Assembly (NCBI RefSeq): GCF_000308635.1
Contig: NZ_BAGD01000277.1
Span: 1 to 64,000 of the forward strand
DNA: 64,000 bases
Direction of reading: 5' to 3'
Source: Nocardia otitidiscaviarum NBRC 14405
Lineage (GTDB): Bacteria > Actinomycetota > Actinomycetes > Mycobacteriales > Mycobacteriaceae
Below are positions 33,701-41,914 of this stretch, one piece after another. Position numbers and translations under genes: made by a program. How positions within the stretch are numbered: position 1 is the first letter of the stretch; every line of letters begins with the position of its first letter. A model generated the notes under the pieces. That model was not told where the DNA came from and searched no databases. It saw only the letters and a list, made by a program, of their open reading frames with translations.

Positions 33701-36700
33701 GATCCGCGGTGACGGTACGAAGTCCAGTCGCATCGTCGGCACGCAGCCGGGCGGCGAAACTCGCCACAGTGCGGTGCGCGTAGAGGTCGGCGAGTTTCAT
33801 TCCGGTGAAGCGGCCCACCATCCGGGTGGCCAGCAGGGAGTCGCCGCCGAGGGCGAAGAAGTCGTGTTCGCGGCCGATGCCGTTGACGCCCAGCACTTCC
33901 GACCACACCGCCGCGACCCGCTGTTCCGCGGCCGTGGCCGGGGGCGTCACCGCGACGGTCGGTTCTGGGGCGGCGAGCAGCGCGGTGAGCGCGGCCCGGT
34001 CGATCTTGCCGTTGGCGGACAGCGGCAGCCGAGGCAGCACCCGGATGGTGTCGGGCCGCATCGGTTCGGGCAGCCGCTCGGCCAGGAAGGCCGCCAGATC
34101 GGCGGTATCCACCGGGACTCCGGTCCAGGCGGCCGTCAGGCTGAACAGGCTGCCGTGCGCGGCGGCCTGCTCGACGGCGAATCCGCTCGCGGCCAGCAGT
34201 TCCTGCCAGCGCCGGGGTGCGAGCATCGGATCGCCGCCCGGGAAGCCGCCCTCGAGGAGCGCCGCCGAGAGCAGTCCCAGCGGGGGCAGTTCGGGCTGTT
34301 CGACCAGCACCAGCACGCCCTTGGGGCACAGCAGATACGCCGCGGCCGACAGCCCGGCGGCCGGATCGGGATAGGTGTGCAGGGTGGCGAAGGCGAGCAC
34401 CAGATCGCACTGCCCGTGCAGGGTGTCGGGGATCTGCCCGGTGCGCGGGACGCGCATGTACTCGATGGCGTCGGCCGCCAGCGCGGGGTCCTGGTCGATC
34501 GCGGCCAGCAGGCGGTCACCGAGGTTGTCGCCCAGTTCGGCGACGCGCACGGGCCGTGCGGTCCGGCCCGACAGTTCGCGCACCGCATCCAGCACCGCGT
34601 CCAGTGCTTCCGTGGTCTCCGGCAACGACCACAGCAGCGTCGTGGGCGCTAGCACGGGGTGGTCGAGCAGCGTGAGCGGGTCACATTCCCCCGACAGCAC
34701 GCGCGCCAACGGTTCGACCGGAAGCGGGTCGACCGGAAGCAGTTCCGCCGGAAGCGAATCCACCGGAAGCACACTCGACGGAACCGAACCCGCCGCGAGC
34801 ACATTCGCCGGAACCGAATCCGCCGAGAGCACATTCGCCGGAACCGAATTCACCCGAAGCACGTCGACCGGAAGCGGATCCGCCGGGAGCGGCTCGACAG
34901 ACCCGTCCGCCCGGTCCAGCAGCGCCCGCCCGGTGTGCGCGGCGACAGTCGGGACCCGTGCCTGGTTGTCGCGCAACCACTCCCGCCACCGTTCCACCAG
35001 CGGTTCGAAGCGCCCGGCAATGTGGTTCGCGTCATCGAGCAGCCGCGTGAGCGTGGCGTGCACGACCGGTACCTGATCCGTGGCCGCCGCGCAGGGTGGG
35101 TCGAAGGCGGTCCCATCGACCGGTTCGGTCACCGGTGTGACGGCCGCGGCCAGCCGGGAACCGGCGAGCACCGTGATCGCGCGGCCAATTGCGGGGTGCG
35201 CGAGCAGTGCGGCGTCGATTTCCCCGGGCTCGATGCGGTGGCCGCGCACCTTGACCTGATGGTCCATGCGGCCGAGGAATTCCAGGGTGCCGTCCGGTCG
35301 GTAGCGGGCGAGATCGCCGGTGCGATACCAGCCGTCGACGAAACGCTCCCGGGTGCGGTCCGGATCACCGAGGTAGCCGCGCGCCACTCCGGCACCGCCG
35401 ATCAGCAGTTCACCGGCTACCCAGTCCGGCCGGTCGCGGCCGAGCGGGTCGACCACCCGGCAGGCCACCTCGCGCAGCGGCGTGCCGTAGGGAATCGAGC
35501 TCCATCCGGCGGCGGGATCGGAGAAGTCTTGCGCCGCTTCGGGTGTCACGAGCTGGATGGTGGAGTGAATGGCCGTCTCGGTGGTGCCGCCGAGGGCGGC
35601 GAAGACACAGCCGGGGGCGGCCGCGTGCAGGCGGGCGGGCAGGTCGACACTCACCCGGTCACCGCCGACCAGCACTGTCCGCAGCGGCAGTTCCCGGGCG
35701 GTCGACACCAGCATGTCCAGTACGGCCGGAACGCAGTTGAGGACCGTCACGCCGTGCCGGATGACCAGCTCGGCCCACGCCGCCGGGTCACGCCGCTGCT
35801 CCTCCCCCACCAGCACCACCGCGCCACCCGTGCGCAGCGGGGCGAAGATATCGAAGACCGACAGATCGAAGTCCAGCGCCGACACCGCCAGCGTGCGGTC
35901 CCGGCTCGTCAGGGCGAAGCGCTCGGTGAGATCGTCGATGGTGTTGACGGCGGCGCTGTGCGGAATCCGCACGCCCTTGGGATCTCCGGTGGACCCGGAG
36001 GTGAAGATGACATAGGCCAACCCCTCCGCCTCATCCGCGGGCAGCGGTCCGGCGTGCCGGAGTATCCGCTCGCGCCGATGCGCGGGCTGATCGACGCCGA
36101 CCGGCACATAGGCCGACCCGGCCGCGAGAATCCCCAGCACCGTGGCGATCTGATCCGGCCCCTTCGGCAACCGCACCGGCAGCAGCTGCCCGGCCGGGAG
36201 CTCCGCGGCGATCGCCCGCGCCCGCCGCGCCAGCTCACCGTAGGTGAGACAGCCGTCCTCACCCCACAGCACGGCCGGTGCGCCGGGCCTGCGGTCGGCC
36301 AGCGCGAAGAACGGCTCGTGCAGCGTCCCCCGAACCGAACCGGACAGCCCGCCAACACTATTCGATCCGATGCCCGAAGTGGCTCGCCCGTCGTGTCCGC
36401 GTGCGTCCGGCGGCTCCGAGCGTGCTGCCGCGTCGCGGTACGCCTCGACGGGACCGGCAGCCGCCGCCATGGACTCGTCGGATGCGGTCGCGACCGCATC
36501 CGACAACTCGGCGGTGTCGGTGGCGTTCACCGCGTCGCGGACGGCACGCTGCTCGGGGGGCAGCAGGCTCGGCACCGGACGGTCCCAGGCGGTGGCGTCG
36601 GTGACGAACAGGTCGAGCAGGTCGGTGTAGGCGGTGAACATGGCGTCCAGGACGCCGGGGGCGAAGGCGTCGCGGCGGGCGTCCCAGTTGACGAGCAGGC

Positions 36701-38243
36701 CGCCGTCGAACTCGGTGACCTGCGCGTCCAGGGTGACCTGCGGTCCCTGCGAGATGATCCAGACCGGATCGCCGAAGCACGCGCGCACCTGCGGCGCGAA
36801 CAGTTCGCCCAAACCGAGGGCGCTGGTGTAGACGACCGGCGCGAGCTGGGCGTCCCCGTGGTGGCGGCTCAGATCGCGGAGCACGTCCACACCGGGATAG
36901 TCGGCGTGCGCGGCGTCGGCGCGGAACCGCCGTTGCAGGGCCGACGCGCGCTCGGCGAAGGTACCCGGCACCGCCGTGTCCACCGCCACCAACACCGACG
37001 AGGTGAAGTCGCCGACCAACCCGGCGACATCCGGATGCAGGGGCTCACGGTCGAACAGCGGCACATTCAGCAGAAAGGACGACTGCGCACTCCACGCGCC
37101 GACAACTTCGGCGAACACCGCGGCAATGGCGACGGCCGGGGTGATCCCCCGCTGTCGAGCCCCCTGCTCGAGCCGCCCCCGCGCATCGGGCGACAACCGA
37201 TGATGCTTGCGAACCACCCGAGTCTCGTCCCGCCCCGAGACCGAAGATATCGACGCCGGAGCACTCGGCGCTGAGGCGAGCGGTGCGGAAGCGATCGGGG
37301 GCGGAAGGCTGGGCGCGCCCGGCAGTTCGGGTAGCCGCCCGCGCCAGTATTCCTGCGCCGCGCGGTATTCCGGCCGATCGCCCACCCGCTCGCGATGCTC
37401 GGCGAGGTAGCGGCGATAGCTGTAGCGCAGTTCGGGCAGCGGCGCTCGCGGGTCGCGGTACAGGGCGGCCAGGTCGGAGAACAGGATGCGCAGGCTCTGG
37501 GCGTCGGCGGCGAGCATGTCCAGGTTGACGTGCACACGCGTGCCGTCGGGAGTCAGCGAGAGCTGGATGTCGAACACCTCGCCGCACGCGACATCCAGCT
37601 GCCGATGCGACAGCTCCGCTCGCAGTCGTTCGAGCCCGGCCGGATCGGACCGGAAGTCGTTCACTCGCAAGCCGTTCCACGGACTGCGCGCCAACACGCG
37701 CTGGCGTCCGTCCGCATCGAAGCTGGCGCGCAGCATGTCGTGGCGCGCCAGCAGCGCCGTCACCGCCGCCTCCAATCGGCCCGGATCCACGTCCCGACCG
37801 TCGAATTCGTTGTAGAAGTGGGCCGCGACCCCGCCGAGGCGCTGGCCAGGCTGCCGACCGACCCAGTAGGCGTGCTGCATGGTCGCCAAGTCGAACGGTT
37901 CGTCGAGGGCCGACTCGTGGTTCGACGCGGGCAGTACACCCGCACCGGGATCCGGCCCGAGCGCGCGACCCGATTCCGGTGCGTCGGCGGCCTCGGCGGC
38001 CGCATCGCGCTGGCCCACCGCACGCTCGGCGACCATCTCCACCCAGGCCGAGAGCCGCGGCCGCTCGAGCAAGTCGACGAAGCGCACCCCCGATCCGGCG
38101 CGCCGCCAGCGCCCGGCCAGCGCCATAGCGCTGATCGAGTCGAGGCCACGCTGCAGCAGATCCTCCTCGGGATCGAGTGTTGTCGGTGGTACATCGAGAA
38201 CCGTTGCGACGGCAGCGATTACATCGGAGGCCGATAACGACAT
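30744..38243 (-). CDS. NRPS1: ArCP-Cy-A(E-like)-PCP-Cy-A-PCP, loading and first two modules
   Basis: The protein is 2499 aa from ATG 38243, with GAGGAGGG upstream. Order: aryl carrier domain with GLDSI (Ser36); Cy1 with DMLAADAQS (~245); A1 with TSGSTGDPKG (~748); a degenerate methyltransferase-like insert whose motif I reads AELGDNLGD (~1237), as in the PchE-type epimerase insert; PCP1 LGGDSL (~1466); Cy2 with DNIVLDGLS (~1641); A2 TSGSTGEPKG (~2071); PCP2 LGCDSL (~2448). A2 has the cysteine code DLYNLSLIWK; A1 reads DLFNLGLIHK. A Pro/Val-rich 10-aa repeat interrupts the A1 insert. It would load salicylate and build two heterocycles. Confidence 0.93.
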   Translation of the reverse strand: MSLSASDVIAAVATVLDVPPTTLDPEEDLLQRGLDSISAMALAGRWRRAGSGVRFVDLLERPRLSAWVEMVAERAVGQRDAAAEAADAPESGRALGPDPGAGVLPASNHESALDEPFDLATMQHAYWVGRQPGQRLGGVAAHFYNEFDGRDVDPGRLEAAVTALLARHDMLRASFDADGRQRVLARSPWNGLRVNDFRSDPAGLERLRAELSHRQLDVACGEVFDIQLSLTPDGTRVHVNLDMLAADAQSLRILFSDLAALYRDPRAPLPELRYSYRRYLAEHRERVGDRPEYRAAQEYWRGRLPELPGAPSLPPPIASAPLASAPSAPASISSVSGRDETRVVRKHHRLSPDARGRLEQGARQRGITPAVAIAAVFAEVVGAWSAQSSFLLNVPLFDREPLHPDVAGLVGDFTSSVLVAVDTAVPGTFAERASALQRRFRADAAHADYPGVDVLRDLSRHHGDAQLAPVVYTSALGLGELFAPQVRACFGDPVWIISQGPQVTLDAQVTEFDGGLLVNWDARRDAFAPGVLDAMFTAYTDLLDLFVTDATAWDRPVPSLLPPEQRAVRDAVNATDTAELSDAVATASDESMAAAAGPVEAYRDAAARSEPPDARGHDGRATSGIGSNSVGGLSGSVRGTLHEPFFALADRRPGAPAVLWGEDGCLTYGELARRARAIAAELPAGQLLPVRLPKGPDQIATVLGILAAGSAYVPVGVDQPAHRRERILRHAGPLPADEAEGLAYVIFTSGSTGDPKGVRIPHSAAVNTIDDLTERFALTSRDRTLAVSALDFDLSVFDIFAPLRTGGAVVLVGEEQRRDPAAWAELVIRHGVTVLNCVPAVLDMLVSTARELPLRTVLVGGDRVSVDLPARLHAAAPGCVFAALGGTTETAIHSTIQLVTPEAAQDFSDPAAGWSSIPYGTPLREVACRVVDPLGRDRPDWVAGELLIGGAGVARGYLGDPDRTRERFVDGWYRTGDLARYRPDGTLEFLGRMDHQVKVRGHRIEPGEIDAALLAHPAIGRAITVLAGSRLAAAVTPVTEPVDGTAFDPPCAAATDQVPVVHATLTRLLDDANHIAGRFEPLVERWREWLRDNQARVPTVAAHTGRALLDRADGSVEPLPADPLPVDVLRVNSVPANVLSADSVPANVLAAGSVPSSVLPVDSLPAELLPVDPLPVEPLARVLSGECDPLTLLDHPVLAPTTLLWSLPETTEALDAVLDAVRELSGRTARPVRVAELGDNLGDRLLAAIDQDPALAADAIEYMRVPRTGQIPDTLHGQCDLVLAFATLHTYPDPAAGLSAAAYLLCPKGVLVLVEQPELPPLGLLSAALLEGGFPGGDPMLAPRRWQELLAASGFAVEQAAAHGSLFSLTAAWTGVPVDTADLAAFLAERLPEPMRPDTIRVLPRLPLSANGKIDRAALTALLAAPEPTVAVTPPATAAEQRVAAVWSEVLGVNGIGREHDFFALGGDSLLATRMVGRFTGMKLADLYAHRTVASFAARLRADDATGLRTVTADLAARYEPFPASDIQRAYWIGRGSGAALGGVGTHYYSEFDCPDLDPERFERAWRTLIARHEMLRAVFDADGNQRILRVADLPEWRMRRADGDIRALMSHQVLDPHTWPLFDVRLGSDGRVGISLDNIVLDGLSMMILFSELDLLYRNPDVELAPIEVSFRDYMIQIQPAAGEESRRYWLDRIPQLPPAPSPPLRVDPATVGVPRFVRRSGRLSAGAWDRLRRTARAEGLTPTTLLLACYGEVLARWSGRPDITVNVTLFDRVAAHPHINRVLGDFTSLLFTEFRSATTILESARRLHERMWSDLDHRDVSSMWVLRELARHHGEQVGFPVVFTSALGVAEDGLSLDPSGFGEKVWAISQTPQVWMDLQVHEADGGLAYALDSVDELFCEGTVPALFQAFEELVRGLGDRAATTVSAPRVAPDRGIGPGRARHGLLHEACFGQRPDAVALVHEGGEVTYGELTDRALRIAATLPPHRVIAISLPKGPDQIAAVLGVLAAGSAYLPIGVDQPAARRERVLAAAGADIVIDDIERFLAPAPAAAPVPTAPDALAYVIYTSGSTGEPKGVEITHAAAYNTVTDINERYGVDSRDRALAVSALDFDLSVYDIFGLLSVGGTLVLIDEDARRDARAWSRLVSEHRVTVWNTVPTLLDMLLAATDTATLPLRLVLVSGDWVNLDSPARLHAVAPDCRFVALGGATEAAIWSNACEVHEVPEHWTSIPYGHALRGQRYRVVDDLGRDCPDWVAGELWIGGAGVARGYRGDPELTAAKFVPHDGVRWYRTGDRGRFWADGTLEFLGRTDHQVKIRGHRIELGEIESALASYPGVADGVAVATGARTRRRLAGFVVPHPDGPAPDTDALREHLRGLLPAYAVPHALVVLDALPLTANGKVDRRALADFDHEITVEPPTGPTETLLAALLGELLRVTPGRDDNFFALGCDSLIVTRLTERLRREHGIRLTLREVFSAPTIADLAGFIDTRRIEEGEL
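34711..34900. repeat. 30-bp tandem repeats inside NRPS1
   Basis: About six 30-bp units encode a 10-aa theme such as ANVLSADSVP, ANVLAAGSVP, SSVLPVDSLP and AELLPVDPLP. They lie between the A1 core and its methyltransferase-like insert and stay in frame, so they probably lengthen a flexible linker. Confidence 0.8.
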
Positions 38244-38406
38244 CGGCGGCCCTCCTCACTGGAAAGTGGTGCGCGCACAGGCTAGCCTAAACGGCAATGA
38301 TTTTCATTAACAGTAGTATCAGAGTTCGACGGACCGAACCACTGCGCTCGGCCGACCGTCGAATCGGCGCGATGAACCAGGAGGCCCAGCGGGTGGGAGA
38401 CCGACG
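38244..38406. promoter_or_regulatory. Divergent promoter region of metallophore operons
   Basis: This 163-bp region separates NRPS1 and the first ABC gene and is clearly more AT-rich than its surroundings. It holds the Zur/Fur-like palindrome (38294-38312). TAGTAT at 38313-38318 is a plausible -10 for the ABC direction, and TAGGCT, read on the minus strand at about 38284-38289, for the NRPS direction. Confidence 0.55.
38294..38312. promoter_or_regulatory. Zur/Fur-type operator
   Basis: The plus strand reads GCAATGATTTTCATTAACA, with the palindrome AATGA-TTT-TCATT. The minus strand contains ATGAAAATCATT, which matches 12 consecutive bases of the actinobacterial Zur consensus as I recall it (ATGAAAATCATTTTCA). 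It sits 53 bases from the NRPS1 start and 95 from the ABC start, overlapping the likely promoters. Fur rather than Zur cannot be excluded. Confidence 0.6.
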
Positions 38407-40104
38407 ATGCGTGAACTGATACAGCCCGGCCGGGCCCGGCTGCTGGTGGCGATCGGCTGCCAGATACTCGCCGCGGTCGCGGGCGTGGTGCCCTTCGTGG
38501 CGGTAGCGGAACTGGGGCGCAGACTGCTGGCCGCGGAATCGCCCTGGCCACCGGTGATCGCGGCCGCGATCGCCCTGGCCGCGCGGCTCGGCCTGTCCCT
38601 GCTCGCCGCATCGCTCACGCACTACGCGGACAATGACATTCAGCTCTCGATCCGGCGCTCGATCGCCCGGCATCTGGGCCGGGTGCCGCTCGGCTGGTTC
38701 GACGACCGCGGCGCGGGTGATGTGCGCAAGGCCGTGGGCGACGACGTGACCGCCCTGCACCACCTGGTCGCGCACGCCGCCCTGGAGATCGTCAATGCCC
38801 TGGTGGTGCCGCTGGTCTGCCTGGTCTACCTGTTCTGGGTCGACTGGCGCATGGCTGTGATCACACTCATCCCGCTCGTCATCGGCATCGAGCTGTACCG
38901 GCGCACCATGGCGGGATTCGGGGCGGGCATGCGCACCTACAACGACGCCATGGCGGCCATCAGCACGAGCGCGGTCGAATTCGTCCAGGGCATCGCGGTG
39001 GTAAAGGCATTCGGCCAGACCGGGCGCGCGCATCGTCGCTACCGGCAGGCCGCCGACGAGTTCTGCGACTTCTTCATCGCCTGGATGCGCCGGGTCAGCT
39101 CGGTATCGGCGGCTGCCAATCTGGCCCTGTCACCGGTGAGCATGCTCGCGGTCATCCTCGTCGGCGGTACGGTCCTGGTGACGACCGGACACCTGGACGC
39201 GGTGGACCTGCTGCCGTTCGCACTACTCGGGCTGGCGTTGTCGGCTCCGCTGCAAACCCTCAGCCAGAGTGGACAAGCCGTGCAGACGGGTATGCGGGCC
39301 GCCGCCGATATCCGGGCGCTGCTGGCGACGCCCACGCTGCCCTACGGCACCACCGCCCCGTCCGAGCACCGCAACGGCACCGGTGGCGTTCTCCGGTTCG
39401 AGAACGTCGGCTTCAGCTACGACGGCGAAACCGCGGCACTGTCGGATATCGATCTCGAACTGCGGCCCGGCACCGTCACCGCCGTCGTGGGGGCCTCGGG
39501 GTCGGGCAAGAGCACACTGGCCGGGCTGATTCCCCGATTCCACGATCCGGATACGGGGCGAATAACGCTCGACGGCACGGATATCCGTGAGCTCTCCGAG
39601 GAAACGCTCTACCGCAGCGTGGGTTTCGTCTTCCAGGAGGTGCGATTGCTGCGCATGAGCGTGCGCGACAATATCGCCCTGCCCCGGCCGACGGCCACGC
39701 TCGCCGAAGTCGCCGACGCGGCGCAAGCGGCGGCCATCGACGAACGCATCCGCGCCCTGCCCGACGGTTACGACACCCGGGACGCGGCGTTCTCCGGCGG
39801 TGAGGCGCAGCGTGTTTCCATCGCTCGCGCGCTACTGGCCGATGCCCCGATCCTGGTGCTCGACGAGGCCACTGCGGCGGTCGACCCCGAATCGGAGACC
39901 GCCATCCAGCAGGGCCTGTCCCGGCTCGCCGCCGGGCGCACCGTCCTGGTCGTGGCCCACCGGCTGGGCACCATCACCGAGGCCGACCAGATCGTCGTGC
40001 TCGACCGCGGCCGGGTCGCCGAGCGCGGCACCCATGCCGAACTGCTGCAACGAGATGGCCGGTACGCGGCCATGTGGGCGACGTGGAAGGGAGCCGACGC
40101 ATGA
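38407..40104 (+). CDS. ABC exporter-type half-transporter 1 (YbtP/IrtA-like)
   Basis: The protein is 565 aa from ATG 38407, with GGGAGA upstream. About six membrane segments (~10-290) precede an ATPase domain with Walker A VVGASGSGKST, signature FSGGE (in place of LSGGQ), Walker B ILVLDEATA and switch VVAHRLG. The fold is a type IV exporter. YbtP/YbtQ and IrtA/IrtB, which share it, import metal-siderophore complexes, so direction cannot be assumed. It overlaps ABC2 by ATGA, and the two probably form a heterodimer. Confidence 0.88.
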   Translation: MRELIQPGRARLLVAIGCQILAAVAGVVPFVAVAELGRRLLAAESPWPPVIAAAIALAARLGLSLLAASLTHYADNDIQLSIRRSIARHLGRVPLGWFDDRGAGDVRKAVGDDVTALHHLVAHAALEIVNALVVPLVCLVYLFWVDWRMAVITLIPLVIGIELYRRTMAGFGAGMRTYNDAMAAISTSAVEFVQGIAVVKAFGQTGRAHRRYRQAADEFCDFFIAWMRRVSSVSAAANLALSPVSMLAVILVGGTVLVTTGHLDAVDLLPFALLGLALSAPLQTLSQSGQAVQTGMRAAADIRALLATPTLPYGTTAPSEHRNGTGGVLRFENVGFSYDGETAALSDIDLELRPGTVTAVVGASGSGKSTLAGLIPRFHDPDTGRITLDGTDIRELSEETLYRSVGFVFQEVRLLRMSVRDNIALPRPTATLAEVADAAQAAAIDERIRALPDGYDTRDAAFSGGEAQRVSIARALLADAPILVLDEATAAVDPESETAIQQGLSRLAAGRTVLVVAHRLGTITEADQIVVLDRGRVAERGTHAELLQRDGRYAAMWATWKGADA

Positions 40105-41912
40105 TCGGCCTACTGGTGAAGACCATGTCCGATCGGGGCACCGACAGCACACCGGCGGTGAGCCTGACGCTGCTGCGCCGCACCCTGATCACCACCGTGC
40201 TCACCGCGGTCGCCCAGGGTATCGCCTTCGCCCTGCTGGTGCCGGTGCTGCGCGCACTGCTCGGACCGGAACCCGGCGACGCCCGCCCCTGGTTGGTGGC
40301 CTTCGCGATCACGGCCGTCGGGTACGGCGTGCTGTTCCTGTACGGCGCGCGATCCGGTTACGAACTGGGCGGAGCGGTGCTGCGGACCCTGCACCACCGA
40401 CTCGGTGACCACCTCGCCACGCTGCCGCTGGGTTGGTTCGGTGCACAGCGTGTCGGTGAACTCGGCACCCTGGCCAGCGAGGGCGTACTCCAGGTGGCCA
40501 ACGCCACCGCCAACCTGGTCCGGCCACTCGTGGCCGCGGTCGTCACCCCCGCCACGGTGGTCCTGCTCATGTTCGTCTTCGACTGGCGGATCGCGCTCGC
40601 GGTCCTCGCCATGACTCCGCTGATCGTGCTGGCGTACCGGCTCACCGGCCGACTGGTGGAGCGTGCCGAGAACGGCGCGCACGCCGCCACCGCCGCCGCG
40701 GGCACCCGCGTGGTGGAATACGCGCAGGCACAACGGGTGCTGCGGTCGTGCGGTCAGACCGTGCGCGGGTTCTCGGCGCTCGACGACGCGCTCACCGCCC
40801 AACGCGATGCGGGCCGCCGCCTGGTCACCGCCGCCGTCCCCGGACTGGTGAGCTTCACCCTAGTGGTGCAGGCGGTGTTCACGGTGGTGCTCTGGTACGG
40901 CACCTACCTGGCCGTGGGCGGATCCCTGGACACGCCGACCCTGCTGGCCCTGCTGGTGCTCGCGGTCCGGTTCGTGGAACCGATGATCGCCGCCGCCGAA
41001 CTCGGCAGCGCGTTGAAGGTGGCCCGCAACCACCTGCTGCGCATTCGCGAGGTGCTCGACACCCGACCGCTGCCCGAACCGGTCGAGCCGCTGCGTCCGG
41101 AGCGCACCGATATCGACTTCGACGGCGTCAGTTTCGGATACGGCGACGCGGGCACGAATCCGCCGGTACTCGACGATGTCTCGTTCACCATCGCGGCCGG
41201 GAAGCTCACCGCGCTGGCCGGTCCCTCGGGTGCGGGTAAAACCACGGTCACGCGGCTCATCGCCCGCTTCTTCGACACCGACTCGGGCGCGGTGCGGATC
41301 GGCGGGCACGATGTGCGCGACGTCCCCACCGAAACCCTGATGTCCATGCTGTCGCTGGTGTTCCAGGACGTGTACCTCTTCGACGGCACCATCGCCGACA
41401 ACATCCGACTCGCCCGCCCCGACGCCACCGACGAGCAGGTGCGGGCGGCCGCCGCGGTGGCGCGCGTGGACGAGATCGTCGCCCGGCTGCCGCAGGGCTG
41501 GGACACCCGCGTCGGTGAGGGCGGCGCGATCCTCTCCGGCGGTGAGCGGCAGCGGGTTTCGATCGCCCGTGCGGTGCTCAAGGACGCACCGATCGTGCTC
41601 GCCGACGAGCCGACCTCCGCGCTCGACCCGGAGAACGAGGCCGCCATCCGCGACGGTCTGCTCGCACTCGCCGAACACCGCACCGTGCTGGTCATCGCCC
41701 ATCGGCCCGCCACCCTCGCCCGCGCCGACCAGGTGCTGTTCCTGTACGGCGGCACCGTCACCGAATCCGGCGGCCACCGGGAACTGCTCGCGGCGGGCGG
41801 GCGGTACGCGCGGTTCTGGCGAGACCGCGACCGTGCCCAGGGGTGGCGTCTGGCCCCGGCACCCACCATCTCATCGGACACCGGTGTCGCACTGGTGGAA
41901 CAGGAGTCGTGA
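40101..41912 (+). CDS. ABC exporter-type half-transporter 2 (YbtQ/IrtB-like)
   Basis: The protein is 603 aa from ATG 40101, with GGGAG eight bases upstream; the start overlaps the ABC1 stop. Six membrane segments are followed by Walker A LAGPSGAGKTT, signature ILSGGERQR, Walker B IVLADEPTSALDP and switch IAHRPA. Unlike ABC1 its signature motif is canonical, a common asymmetry in heterodimeric transporters. The partner and substrate are inferred from operon context: the aryl-heterocyclic metallophore or its metal complex. Confidence 0.88.
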   Translation: MIGLLVKTMSDRGTDSTPAVSLTLLRRTLITTVLTAVAQGIAFALLVPVLRALLGPEPGDARPWLVAFAITAVGYGVLFLYGARSGYELGGAVLRTLHHRLGDHLATLPLGWFGAQRVGELGTLASEGVLQVANATANLVRPLVAAVVTPATVVLLMFVFDWRIALAVLAMTPLIVLAYRLTGRLVERAENGAHAATAAAGTRVVEYAQAQRVLRSCGQTVRGFSALDDALTAQRDAGRRLVTAAVPGLVSFTLVVQAVFTVVLWYGTYLAVGGSLDTPTLLALLVLAVRFVEPMIAAAELGSALKVARNHLLRIREVLDTRPLPEPVEPLRPERTDIDFDGVSFGYGDAGTNPPVLDDVSFTIAAGKLTALAGPSGAGKTTVTRLIARFFDTDSGAVRIGGHDVRDVPTETLMSMLSLVFQDVYLFDGTIADNIRLARPDATDEQVRAAAAVARVDEIVARLPQGWDTRVGEGGAILSGGERQRVSIARAVLKDAPIVLADEPTSALDPENEAAIRDGLLALAEHRTVLVIAHRPATLARADQVLFLYGGTVTESGGHRELLAAGGRYARFWRDRDRAQGWRLAPAPTISSDTGVALVEQES

Positions 41913-41914
41913 AC

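Noticed and set aside
38278..38290. CAGGCTAGCCTAA as an IdeR iron box
   Set aside because: It matches only about half of the 19-bp IdeR palindrome and overlaps a likely -10 element. The adjacent Zur/Fur-like palindrome is the better candidate, though a weak iron input cannot be excluded.
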